Origin: Chondrus crispus
Taxonomy: Eukaryota > Rhodophyta > Florideophyceae > Gigartinales > Gigartinaceae
Assembly (NCBI RefSeq): GCF_000350225.1
Contig: NW_005178626.1
Coordinates: forward strand, 126,410 to 190,409
DNA length: 64,000 nucleotides
Direction: 5' to 3'
In this document: piece by piece, positions 31,201 through 40,257 of the stretch
Layout: every line of letters starts with the position of its first letter
How positions within the stretch are numbered: the stretch's first letter is position 1
Translations under genes and position numbers: made by a program
The notes under the pieces: model-generated
Told to the model about the DNA's origin: nothing
What the model saw: the letters and a program-made list of their open reading frames with translations, nothing else
Databases searched by the model: none

Positions 31201-32997
31201 GGGGGCACGACCGTCCGTGACGTGTCGGACGAGCTTGCAGGCCACGTCTGTACCGCGAGCTGTGATCACAAGGCCGTCCATGTCTTCGTGACAACAGGGA
31301 ACCAAGCCGGAGCGCGAAGAAGTTCGCGCATCCGTACGCGCGACGAGCCGAGGAGCGACGACGAAGCCCCCGCTCTTGAAGGATCCACCTCGTTCTGGGA
31401 GGAGAACGACGAGTTCGACGCTGTCGACATCGAGCGCGCCGAAGAACCCGAAGTTGGCGCGCCCGCCACCACGGTCGCCCCTCCGCAGAACGACCTTCCG
31501 GCCCCTCTTACGTTAGAGGAGATCGCCGAAGAGCAACGCGTGGATGACTTCTGCCAGACCGTACTGGCACGACAGTCAGAGTCCCGGGACTCCGCGTTCT
31601 TCGAGGACCACCACGGGGTGCTCAAACGGAGACACCCCTTCGACCCTGACATCGTGCAGGTTGTGGTGCCACGGACGCTACGGGCTCGGCTTCTCCAGCT
31701 CTGCCACACACCAACCATCGCGGGGCACCCGGGCCAGAACCGTATGTACTTCGCACTCCGTCGCGAGTACTACTGGCCCCATCTCGCAGCAGATGTCGCA
31801 GCTACGGTGCGAGGGTGCCGAACATGCACGATGAACCGTGTTAAGTTGCGGAAACACCTCAACCGTTTGAAGTTGTTTCCGGCAACACGGCCGCTTGAGA
31901 GCCTCGCCATCGATATCTTGGGACCGCTACCCAAGACGAAGGCAGGGAAACGGTTCCTTTTCGTAATTACGGACCGTTTCACCAAGCTGACTCAAGTTGT
32001 GGCACTGCGAACCGTAACCGCGTACACGGTCGCCGTCGCGTTCTGCGACGCGTGGGTATTTAAATACGGCGTCCCACGCCCGCTACTGTCAGATAACGGA
32101 CCGCATTTTAACGCGAAGTTCTTCCACAGCACGTGCCGTGTCCTGGGGGTGACGAACTTGTACACTTCGGCGTACCACATCCAGACGAACGGGCAGGTCG
32201 AGCGATACAACCCGACCATCGCTTCGATGTTACGCAATTACGTTGGCGAACATCAGGACGCCTGGGACGTGTACGTGGGGCCGCTCACGTACGCGTACAA
32301 CTCCCACGTACATCGTACGACGAGTACCACGCCCTTCGAGCTCGTCCTCAGCCGACCCCCGCCGGAGTTCTCTCTATGTAGAGCCGACGGTGACGCGCCC
32401 CCGTCCGATAGGGGCAACGCGCGAGCTGAGTTCCTCAACACGTTGGACGACACGATCCAGAAGGCGTACGGGAGCCTGCGCCGGACGCAGGCTCGGTACA
32501 AGCGCGACTTCGATAAGCGCGTCAGACAGCTCAACGCACGTATCAAGCCAGGTAATTACGTCTACCTGAACCCCACCGATGGGGCAAAGACGTCTAACAA
32601 ACTCGCGTCGCCCGCCGTTGGGCCCTACCGGGTACTCGCCAACGATCGGCGAACCATCACGATCGATCGTGATGGTGTCACCGAGCGCGCCTCCGCAGAC
32701 CGCTGCGTGTACGCGCCACCACCGACGGGCGCGCCACGGGCGAGTACGGCAACCCCAAGTGACCTTGCCGACAAGGTCACCGAGGGCACGCAGTATGCCG
32801 TGGAACGATTACTCCGGCATCGAGCCATGGAGGACGGAATAATCGAGTTCCTCATCAAGTGGGCGGATTACGACACGCCCACATGGACCGCCCGGACTCA
32901 CGTTCCGGAAGAGTTATTGTCTCGTTACGCCCAACGCCTCCGGAGACGCACCGGCAGGAACCTCACGTCTGACGTGAACGCGGACGTTCATGCTTGA
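28215..32997 (+). pseudogene. Pol of element 2 (PR-RT-RH-IN-chromodomain), broken
   Basis: The protease region has VDTCSGYILVRK where element 1 has VDTGAGPNFIRK, so the retropepsin DTG triad reads DTC here. RT is interrupted by a TAG at 30080-30082 in place of the Trp codon of NSGYWQIP, and resumes in frame with LVYLDDVIVFS intact. RNase H is then disrupted by a 76-bp tandem duplication (30701-30776, 30777-30852) that shifts the frame. After it RNase H and integrase are intact: HHCC finger, LAIDILGPL, LSDNGPHFNAKFF and TSAYHIQTNGQVERY. A chromodomain ends the protein (YAVERLLRHRAMEDGIIE, KWADYDTPTWTAR). The first ATG in the frame is at 28413, but expression as a Gag-Pol frameshift product is likelier. 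Confidence 0.88.
30701..30852 (+). repeat. 76-bp tandem duplication in RNase H
   Basis: Two perfect copies, 30701-30776 and 30777-30852, each starting CACTGATGCTAGTGCC and ending GGCGCCCCGTG. The unit is not a multiple of three, so it destroys the frame. Identity of the copies indicates a very recent event or an assembly artefact. Confidence 0.95.
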
Positions 32998-33340
32998 GAG
33001 GGGGGCCCTCAACCGCTTCGTTACGGTTGACGTGAGGACCGCACAGAAGTCAAGCCGTATTTGACTTCCGAAACCCAAGGACACACTCGGCGAAGGCGCC
33101 AACGAAGCAGTGCTCCGAACACGCAGCTTCCCGGCGGCACCGTCCGAGATTGGCTGCCGGATAGCGGCGTCGACACCGCCGCCCTACCCCGAAAGCAAAA
33201 TATTGAGTGGTGGACATTGCCCTGGGCAGAGGAGTGGCACGGATCGCACGTGCACGGCGCCGAGCGCGTGTCGCACGACCGACACGCCCCGACGAGCGGG
33301 ATACAAACCACCACCGTCTACTTGGGCAGCCGCGAAGGCT
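32998..33340 (+). other. Post-pol spacer of element 2
   Basis: It starts with CTTGAGAGGGGGGCC right at the pol end, a copy of the polypurine-tract region otherwise found just before the 3' LTR. I recognise no gene in the remainder. Confidence 0.5.
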
Positions 33341-33344
33341 GCGC

Positions 33345-34800
33345 CCTCGCCGCAAATGGCGAGGGACGCGAGAGGATTGAAGGAGAACGCGCGCTGCGCG
33401 CCGCGACCCCGCCTCGAATGGCGAGGGGCGCCCGAAGGATAAGACGAAGTCTGCACGCTGCGCCCCCCCACCGGACAGCGGAGGGGCGCGCGGACAAGAA
33501 GGCGGATGCGGTTCGCGTCACGCCCTCGCCACCGATGGCGAGGGGCGCGCGAAAAAGAAAGGAACGTTCGTCGAGTGTCCACCCCCTCGCCCCGATGGCG
33601 AGGGGCGCAGACAAGAAGACGTTCGCCGTGCGCTTGCGCCTCCGCAACCGATGGCGGGGGGCACGCGCGAAGAAGAATAAGTACGTCCACGCTTCTAGCT
33701 CTCGCCCCGATGGCGAGGGGCGCGCGCGGACAAGAAGCCGGAGGGCGAGGAGCGCCGGAAAAAGTCCTCGGGGAGCGCCGCGGGCCGAGCTTGCGAGGCC
33801 CAGGCGCTGCCACGCGCCATGGGCATTTATTTAATTTTTTCGAAATGTTTCGCAGCACGAAAGTGCCCATGGTTCGGAACCATGGGCACTCCCGACGGTC
33901 TGGCCGCCAGTCTGGTCGTCCGAGCAAAACAATTATTTTGAGCAAAAATTATTTTGGCGGGAAGATTTGGAAAATTTTCGGGATTTGATTAATGTCAAGT
34001 GGCTATCCGCACGGACAGCACTGGACAGGCATGCGCCCGCGCGGCGCTGGCTGCAGACGACCGAGAGCAACCTCCACACCCCGGCCCGTCGCCACCGATG
34101 GTGAGGGGCACGAAAAGGAAGACGAACGCTGCGCGTCCGCGCCCTCGCTGCCGACGGCGAGGGCACGCCGACGAGAAGACAAACGCGCGCATGGGCCGGC
34201 GGCAGACGACGACACCGCTGCCGTCGCACTGCTGGCAACCGTTCCAGCAGGACCGCGCTTCCTCCCCCCTCGCCCCGGATGGCGAGGGACGCGAAGAAGG
34301 AGACGCGCGTTGCGCGCCCGTGCCCTCGCCCCCGAAGGCGAGGGGCGCCCATAAGGAAAGACGGACGCTGCGCGTGCGTGCCCTCGCCCCCGAAGGCGAG
34401 GGGCGCACAGAACAGAACGTGCATTGCGCGCGCCGCGCCCTCGCCATCGGTGGCGGGGGCCGACAAAGATAAGGATCGTCGCCGCGCTCGCCCCGATGGC
34501 GAGGGTCGCGCAATGGATCAGAGAAGAGTCCGCGTCCTCACCACCGCAAGGCGAGGGGGCGGACTGAAGGAGACGAACGACGCGCGCTTCTGGCCCTCGC
34601 CCCGATGGCGAGGGGCGCGCAAATGATAAGAGAACCGTCCGCTCCCTCGACCCGAATGGCGAGGGGCGTCCAAAAGAAAAGCGAACGGCTGCTCGCCCCC
34701 GCCCTCGCCCGTAATGGCGAGGGACGCAAAGAAAGACAAGGCCGCCCGCCCGCCTCCGCTGTATAACCTCCTCACCACGGCCTCCGCCCACCGAAGGCAA
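33345..34800. repeat. Array of about 19 hairpin-forming GC-rich repeats
   Basis: The core unit is GCCCTCGCC-(3-5 nt, often CCGAT)-GGCGAGGGGCGC, so each copy is an inverted repeat able to form a stem of about 8 bp. Good copies are near 33523, 33585, 33697, 34270, 34321, 34380, 34487, 34593 and 34705. Weaker ones include those near 33350, 33410, 33640, 34140, 34436, 34538, 34650 and 34780. Spacing is about 50-65 bases in both blocks. The intervening sequence is purine-rich and variable (AAGAAGACG-like), not conserved. The array is broken at about 33725-34080 by a different segment that contains the palindrome at 33862. Open frames across it on both strands encode Arg/Ala repeats with a period near 20 residues, which I take as a by-product. 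Confidence 0.85.
33862..33890. repeat. 29-nt perfect palindrome between array blocks
   Basis: AGTGCCCATGGTTC and GAACCATGGGCACT flank a central G. A partial third copy (CATGGGCAT) occurs about 40 bases upstream in an AT-rich context. The AT-rich segment 33825-33985 also duplicates AATTATTTTG around 33930-33955. Confidence 0.85.
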
Positions 34801-35040
34801 AGGAGAGGGCGTCGAGTAGAACGACGCTAGCTACGCGCAGCGAACCGTCGCTCGTTTGCCGTTGGTCGGTAAGAGGAACTGGCGGCGGGCTGCGGGTGGG
34901 GACCAAAACGGAAGGATGTGGTACCACGAAAACGACTCGGCAGGAAGATGATTTTTATTGTGGAAAGGCGCCAGGGCCCCCTCTGCTCGCCGACAAAGGG
35001 AGAAGGAAACCCCGCGCGGTTGACCTACGCGCTGACAAGG
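34801..35040. other. Spacer between hairpin array and antisense ORF
   Basis: About 240 bases with no recognised gene or repeat. It follows the last array unit and lies 3' of the antisense ORF stop, so it could hold that gene's 3' end. Confidence 0.35.
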
Positions 35041-37308
35041 TCAGAGGCTCGGGTCATTCGGGGGCAAGCGAGCCCCCGAATCGTAACTGGCTTGAGAATA
35101 GTACCCCGGGTGCTGGGGTAAGCCGGTTGCCATGTCCGCCAGGGTAGGCATGGCGACCCGTGTGGTATCCTCACCGCTCGCCCCGTCCCGAGACGGGCGA
35201 GGGTCGGGCTCGTACCCCGCATACGGGTCGCGGATGGTTACAGGAGCCGGGGGGTGGGGAACGTTGCTCGCAGGCGGCGGTACCGACTGCGACGACCGCA
35301 GTCGGTCGCGCTCGCGTCGATAGCGTTCGCGATCGAACACCGCCCGTTCGTAGGCCGCGGCTTGGCGCTCGGATGCCTCGCGCATGGACCCTAGCTCACG
35401 GCTGACTCGCTGCAGTTCCGCGGAGCGCGTCGCTAGGTCGTCACGTAGATCGCGCGCTTCATCGCTCCGAGTGAGGAACCAGTCAGCCAGGGTATCGATC
35501 AACCCGCCTACGGTCCAACCGCGCCGGCTGGCCACGCATAACGCCCGTACTACCTTGGCAGACGCCGCCAGCTCTCCGTGGGGGAGCACCAGTTCGCGTA
35601 CGCGACGCCCTCGGGGCGTTTCCTGCCCCACCGCATCGAGCGGTGGGATGGGGAGGACAGTCGCTGCGGAGACAGGGTCCCCTACAGGACCACGGCCGAC
35701 GACCGACGTCGGCCGAAAGGGGTTCACAGCAGTGCCAACGGAGTCCACGGCCACGACGTCGAGGTCCCTGTAACGTTTACGGCGCCCGCGCCGATGCTCA
35801 GACCCGACCCCTCCCCTCAGCTGCGCGTTGCCGGAGACCGACGGCACGAGGGGAGAGCGCGCCACGAAGGCGTCCGCCGTGGGATCGTACGTGAGATAGG
35901 AGCTGCGAGCTCCGGTCGTATAGTCCATCCACGAACGGTGGTTCCGAGGGGTGACTTCGCTGGCGCGGTCCATGAGGCTAATGGCATGGCCGAATGTCCA
36001 AGGGGCGTGACTGGACCCGTGTTCGGACGGATGCAGCGCGACGTCGGGAAGGCCCGACGTGACACGCCTCACGAAAGCAACCGTGGGGCCGGGCTGAACG
36101 AACGCCCGCTTGTTCATGTAAACCTCCGACATGAAGGCGCAGCATACGGACCACGCCCACTCGCGCTCATAGTTGTAAGCGAGCCGCGAGTGGGCTGGAT
36201 GCTGTAAATCGGCGCACGCGATGCCAAAATACTTCAGGATGGGAGGCAGAAGGGGGTGTACCCCTAGTGAAAGAAAGCTCTCCCGCATGCTCACGGGGAG
36301 AGCTGGAAAATCCCCGACTGTCAAGCCGGACGCAAAGGCAGCGGATGGGACGACCCGACCGTCGGCCTCGTCGTCTCTCCTGTAGGCGGACCAATCGTGG
36401 TGAGCGAAACCCACGGCATATAGACGCATCAAGGAACACGAGGACTTCTGTAGAGCCACGAGGGGATTGGTGAAGGCGTAGGGGCGGGGCGAGACGTACA
36501 ACCATGCCAACTCCGACAGCACGAAGCGTCGGGGGTCTAGCCGCACCGACCCGGACAGGAACGCCCCCATACGATCAACGTAGATGACCTCCGCAACACT
36601 GTACACGAATGTACGATCGCCCGGCAGCTCATCCGGGAGCTGGTAGCCGACCCCGCCGCCTTCGGCCATTAAGCGACGAAGGGCCGAAGACGCTTCTTCG
36701 ACGCCGCCCGCCTCGTATACCTTGAACACGCGGGCGAGATCGGACCGAAGCCACCCGCACGAGATCACCTCCGCTACGGTGACCCCCGAACGGCCCCTGC
36801 GCAACCAGGGGTACTGCAGCTCGTCGACAGAGAGCAGTGGGGCATCGGAAGACGGAACCCCGAACCACCGCGTGGCAGAGGCCACCTCCCCCTCCCGACC
36901 GGAAGAGGAGGGGGGAGGTACAGGAGGACGACGGCCGAAGGACGCACCATCAGGAGCGGCGTGGTCGCGCGGGACGTCTAAATGCGCAACGGGAAGGACG
37001 TCGTCCGCTGGGGTCGAAGGGGCAGCCGGACGGAACGCGATAACCGGTTTGGGTGGCCCCACAGGAGGGGCCACCAGCTCCACGGAGACGGTCGTGGAGC
37101 GGGAACGGGACTTCTGGAAAGCCGGCGGGGCCAGCGGGGCCGTACGAGTCAGAGCGATGTCGTCCTCTCGCGATCCAGGGGACGCGCTCGATGACGCGAC
37201 CCCGCTAGGCAAAGAAATCGCGACGACGGACGCGCCCGCCGCCACGGGTTTGCCGCCGCCATCGAGCGGAGGCGGAGGCGGAGGAGGAAGAGAGGTCGAG
37301 TCGGCCAT
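35041..37308 (-). CDS. Antisense ORF of element 2 (755 aa), unknown function
   Basis: A long uninterrupted frame opposite to gag-pol. I chose the ATG at 37308 (MADSTSLPPPPPPPLDGG); the frame stays open upstream to a GTG at 37401 inside the duplicated polypurine region. The N-terminal 180 residues are Pro/Ser/Ala-rich and probably disordered. The middle (about 190-480) looks globular, with LSELAWLYVSPRPYAF, LPPILKYFGIACADLQHP and WAWSVCCAFMSEVYM, and resembles no family I know. The C-terminal part (about 610-690) is a probable coiled coil with heptad-like SAELQRVSRELGSMREASE. There is no membrane segment or catalytic signature. It is intact while gag and pol of the same copy are broken. Plant Ty3 and SIRE elements are known to carry antisense ORFs in this position; homology to those is not claimed. 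Confidence 0.7.
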   Translation of the reverse strand: MADSTSLPPPPPPPLDGGGKPVAAGASVVAISLPSGVASSSASPGSREDDIALTRTAPLAPPAFQKSRSRSTTVSVELVAPPVGPPKPVIAFRPAAPSTPADDVLPVAHLDVPRDHAAPDGASFGRRPPVPPPSSSGREGEVASATRWFGVPSSDAPLLSVDELQYPWLRRGRSGVTVAEVISCGWLRSDLARVFKVYEAGGVEEASSALRRLMAEGGGVGYQLPDELPGDRTFVYSVAEVIYVDRMGAFLSGSVRLDPRRFVLSELAWLYVSPRPYAFTNPLVALQKSSCSLMRLYAVGFAHHDWSAYRRDDEADGRVVPSAAFASGLTVGDFPALPVSMRESFLSLGVHPLLPPILKYFGIACADLQHPAHSRLAYNYEREWAWSVCCAFMSEVYMNKRAFVQPGPTVAFVRRVTSGLPDVALHPSEHGSSHAPWTFGHAISLMDRASEVTPRNHRSWMDYTTGARSSYLTYDPTADAFVARSPLVPSVSGNAQLRGGVGSEHRRGRRKRYRDLDVVAVDSVGTAVNPFRPTSVVGRGPVGDPVSAATVLPIPPLDAVGQETPRGRRVRELVLPHGELAASAKVVRALCVASRRGWTVGGLIDTLADWFLTRSDEARDLRDDLATRSAELQRVSRELGSMREASERQAAAYERAVFDRERYRRERDRLRSSQSVPPPASNVPHPPAPVTIRDPYAGYEPDPRPSRDGASGEDTTRVAMPTLADMATGLPQHPGYYSQASYDSGARLPPNDPSL

Positions 37309-37400
37309 GATAGGACGGCCGATAGGACGGGGCGAAGATGATCGATCGGGACTGTCGGGGAAGGACTGGGACAGCGCCAAAGTGGACGCGGACGTCCACA

Positions 37401-37416
37401 CTTGAGAGGGGGGCCA
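37401..37416 (+). promoter_or_regulatory. Polypurine tract of element 2
   Basis: CTTGAGAGGGGGGCCA directly precedes the TG of the 3' LTR at 37417 and is the expected plus-strand primer. A second copy of the same sequence, with its upstream context, lies at the end of pol (about 32980-33012). Confidence 0.7.
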
Positions 37417-38028
37417 TGTAGCATATCCCCCTCCCTAAATTAGATTTAGATTAGATTTATGACAGTAGAGCCCGAGCTCTACAGTACCTCAGTGCGCGCG
37501 CACACGTGTACCCCACGTGTACGGGGGCGCGCGCGCACACACGTGTACAACACGTGTGCTGCCAGCCCCGACGGCTGACAGCACTACAGTGCAGGCCGAC
37601 CTGCACTACTGTAATGTTATGATAGGTGACCCTGTACATTAAATATGAGCGGACCGCCGGCGGTGGAGGACGACAAGCACGGACTTGTCAAGGATCCTCC
37701 ATCTTGGTCCGCCCGCTTACTTTTAGGTACTTCCGTCCGTTTTACCTAGGAGTAGCACCGCGCGCGGGTTGAGGACGCGCGTAGCACGCCCACGAGCCGG
37801 CTCCGCCTCCGCCCGTCGGTACTGGATCGTCACCCAGTACCGCTCCGGGGCGTCGAGGCGTAGAACCGCTCGCGCGTGCGCGCGTCCTCCCCGATCCCGC
37901 TCTACCACCGCTACCTCAAGCCCGTGCTCGGTACCGTGGATGGGCCGTGCTTCTGTCTTCCCGCCGATCGGGGTCTTTCCGAACTGTCAGTACTCACCCC
38001 CCTCCTCGTTGGGGGTGATTATACTACA
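37417..38028 (+). repeat. 3' LTR of element 2 (612 bp)
   Basis: Same length as the 5' LTR. By eye it differs at only four places, clustered near 37918-37980 (for example CTCAAG for CTCGAG, and TTTCCG for TTTACG). Followed by the target duplication GTAAA (38029-38033). Confidence 0.93.
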
Positions 38029-38033
38029 GTAAA

Positions 38034-38197
38034 AGCACCAAGCTACACTTCTATAGCAAAGGCATTGGCCGGCGCGCGTTCTCTATTCTTGAAGGCATTC
38101 GCCGGATCACCCCGTCTTTCCCACCGCGCGACTACTCAATCGCTCGATCGCACGAGCGATAGCTCGCGCGAGGCACAAAAACCACCGTTCAACGACA
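38034..38197 (+). repeat. copia-2 left LTR, 3' part (164 bp)
   Basis: Continues the copia LTR after element 2 and ends CAACGACA, matching the right LTR end at 45268. The internal domain then begins ATCCGGATTCGAAGG, which resembles the complement of a tRNA T-arm and may be an internal-type primer binding site. Confidence 0.88.
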
Positions 38198-38277
38198 ATC
38201 CGGATTCGAAGGTGCGATTTGTGCTTCAATTTTTATCCCTTCGTGCTGACCAGAAGATCCCATCCACCCCTTCCAAT

Positions 38278-40224
38278 ATGTCGCAAGACAACGCCTCTGC
38301 CCCGGCCGATGTGACCAACTTTTCACCCACCGATACAGATGGTAATACAGCTCCAACGGCTATAACAAAGGCGCAAGCCTTTCAGCGATATGCCCGCCTC
38401 CAGAAGATGGCGACCTGCATCCAAGAGAAGGATGACTTCTACAGTCAGTACCTCGGTGCCGCAAGGAATGTGCTTCATCTGTATCCCGTGGCCCAAAGCT
38501 CGGGGACAACCCAAGCCGTAATGCCTAAACAGATCGATGTTTGTGAGACTTTGTCTGACATGCTACCTGCCCCATCATCCGTCTTCACTGAAGGTTACTA
38601 CTGTCGACCAACATTCCCGATCAAGGTCCTTTACAGCATTGCCGAAATTTACGGCTTTGATGAAATACCTGCCGACTTTGTATCAGGAGTGTTCCTCCGT
38701 GACTATGAACTAGCCCACAAAAGCATCATGAACCAAGTCTGGCTCGCATTTGTTCTTGGTTTAGACTCCAGTTCAACTCGTTCAGTTGTCGACAAGTTCA
38801 AGCAGGCACGTGCCCTACTTTCTCGCCGAACTGGTGGAACCTCCACGGTGAGGGCTGCGCCCAACCCCGGAGGCTCATCCCAGAGAACCGCAGCGGAGGT
38901 CTCTGCACCGGTCCCAGATCCAATCACACCACATTCGCGGGGATTTGATCGGCATCCCCAAGGTCCCGGAATCGGTTCGGTCGTCTTTGACGCTGGACAG
39001 GTCCGCAGCCAGGAACTACCCTCGCCCTTAGCAGCTATGGACGCTCTGCGGCCGAGAGCAGCAACCAGACCTTCAACGCCAGGTGCCGATGCCCTCGATA
39101 ACTCTCCGCACTGGGGAGACACTCGCAAGGCAAATTATGTCCACCGGCAGTTCTCTGGTCGGAAGTTCACTGGCGACTTGTCACAGTCGGTAGAACTTCT
39201 TATACGAGACTATTAGGCGTGCGCACGTCAGCACCGCTTGAAAGCTCTGCAGAAGGCTGAGTACTTCATGAACGTCCTCGAGGGACCTGCCCGAACCTTT
39301 CTGCTGAACCATTACAGTCCAGGGATGTCGTATAACCAAGTGTGTGAACTCATGAAGCGCGAGTATGACAGTGACTCTAGGCAGCTACAGGTCCAATCCA
39401 CGCTTGAGGGCCTAAGCCTAGACGCGTTCATGTCCGCGCGCTCCCTGAATACACACTCAGAAGGCCTTACTAAGATTGTGGAACAAATTGAGCTCCTCAC
39501 GCCGCAATGCCCTCCGGGATTTTGCTCTGATGAGAATAAGATCCGCTTCTTGCGGAGGCCGGTCCTCAGTTGCGAATGGGCCCTAGCTCCTATCCGGAAC
39601 ATAGTCTCTCATCACTACAAGTTTCATTCTTTCGTGACTGCATTGCATGAAAGCCTTCAGCTGTCCAACGAGCTTAGAGAGGCCCGCCCACATGTGTTCT
39701 CATCTCGCATCACTGAGGTGCAGGAGGAAGCTGCAGAGATGTTCTCCCAACGCTATGGGCGCCATCCTCGTGATGTTCGCAAGCATTTGCCAAGACGTCC
39801 CGAAAGATATCGACCCACATCGGCGCCCCGGCTGGCAAGTAACGGCAGCACCTTTGAGGAAGCGCGCCGACGGAACGAGTGCTTCAAATGCTCCCTTCCG
39901 TGTAAGCCAGGTCATCGGTGCAATCCGGGGGCAATCGCAGCCAGCGCACGCTCGAGGCTTCGCAAAGGAGAATCCCATGTTCACATCATTCGCGACTACG
40001 TTCTCGGAATAGAGGAAGAATGCCAGTCTGGTGATGATAATGACCTTTCTGGGACGGAGGGAGATGCCACTCACTTCGGAGAAACTGCAGCACAAGCGTT
40101 CGATGACGCCTTGCCGATCGCTAATTGTGACAATGATCATGCAGACAACCTGGACAGGGACTTTGTCACGAATATCGTCTCTGCAAGCTTGTCGCAGCAG
40201 ATGCCTCCATCAAATTTTCATTAA
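38278..40224 (+). pseudogene. Gag of copia-2 with one in-frame stop
   Basis: The frame from ATG 38278 (MSQDNASAPADVTNF) runs to TAA at 40222 with a single TAG at 39214 (after LIRDY). Reading through gives 648 residues. The region after the stop has FMNVLEGPARTFLLNHY and YNQVCELMKREYDSDSRQ, a capsid-type block of a copia group common in fungi and other protists. A nucleocapsid-like CFKCSLPCKPGHRC follows at about 39888, with non-standard spacing. The TAG probably arose from a sense codon after insertion. The stop codon at the end sits six bases after a slippery heptamer. Confidence 0.8.
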
Positions 40225-40257
40225 GGCGATTTGGACCCGCACCTAATCTACATCGCC
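40212..40257 (+). promoter_or_regulatory. Probable -1 frameshift signal AAATTTT, copia-2
   Basis: Gag codons TCA AAT TTT CAT TAA give the canonical heptamer A AAT TTT at 40212-40218. After a -1 slip the next codons are TCA TTA AGG, and the frame stays open into the protease. Six bases after the heptamer GGCGAT (40225-40230) can pair perfectly with ATCGCC (40252-40257). Heptamer, spacer and stem are all in the usual range. Confidence 0.75.

Larger units (their letters stand above)
24972..38028 (+). mobile_element. Ty3 chromovirus element 2 (13,057 bp) with antisense ORF
   Basis: The element has two 612-bp LTRs (24972-25583, 37417-38028) and the 5-bp target duplication GTAAA at 24967-24971 and 38029-38033. 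It has a primer binding site, gag, pol, a hairpin-repeat array, an antisense ORF and a polypurine tract. The LTRs differ at about four positions by eye, so insertion was recent. Even so, gag has a frameshift and pol has a stop and a 76-bp duplication. The 4.4 kb between pol and the 3' LTR is far longer than in ordinary Ty3 elements. Confidence 0.93.

Noticed and set aside
33061-33834. 257-residue Arg/Ala-rich ORF over the hairpin array, and similar long frames on the other strand
   Set aside because: Open frames exist on both strands because of GC-rich repeats with a period near a multiple of three. They do not continue across the array interruption, and nothing suggests a protein.
33345-34800. 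CRISPR array
   Set aside because: Spacing is CRISPR-like, but repeats are degenerate, spacers share one composition, there are no cas genes, and the array lies inside a eukaryotic LTR retrotransposon.
38198-38220. tRNA gene fragment
   Set aside because: The GGATTCGAAGG string resembles a T-arm, but no acceptor or other arms surround it. Its position right after an LTR fits a primer-binding-type site better.
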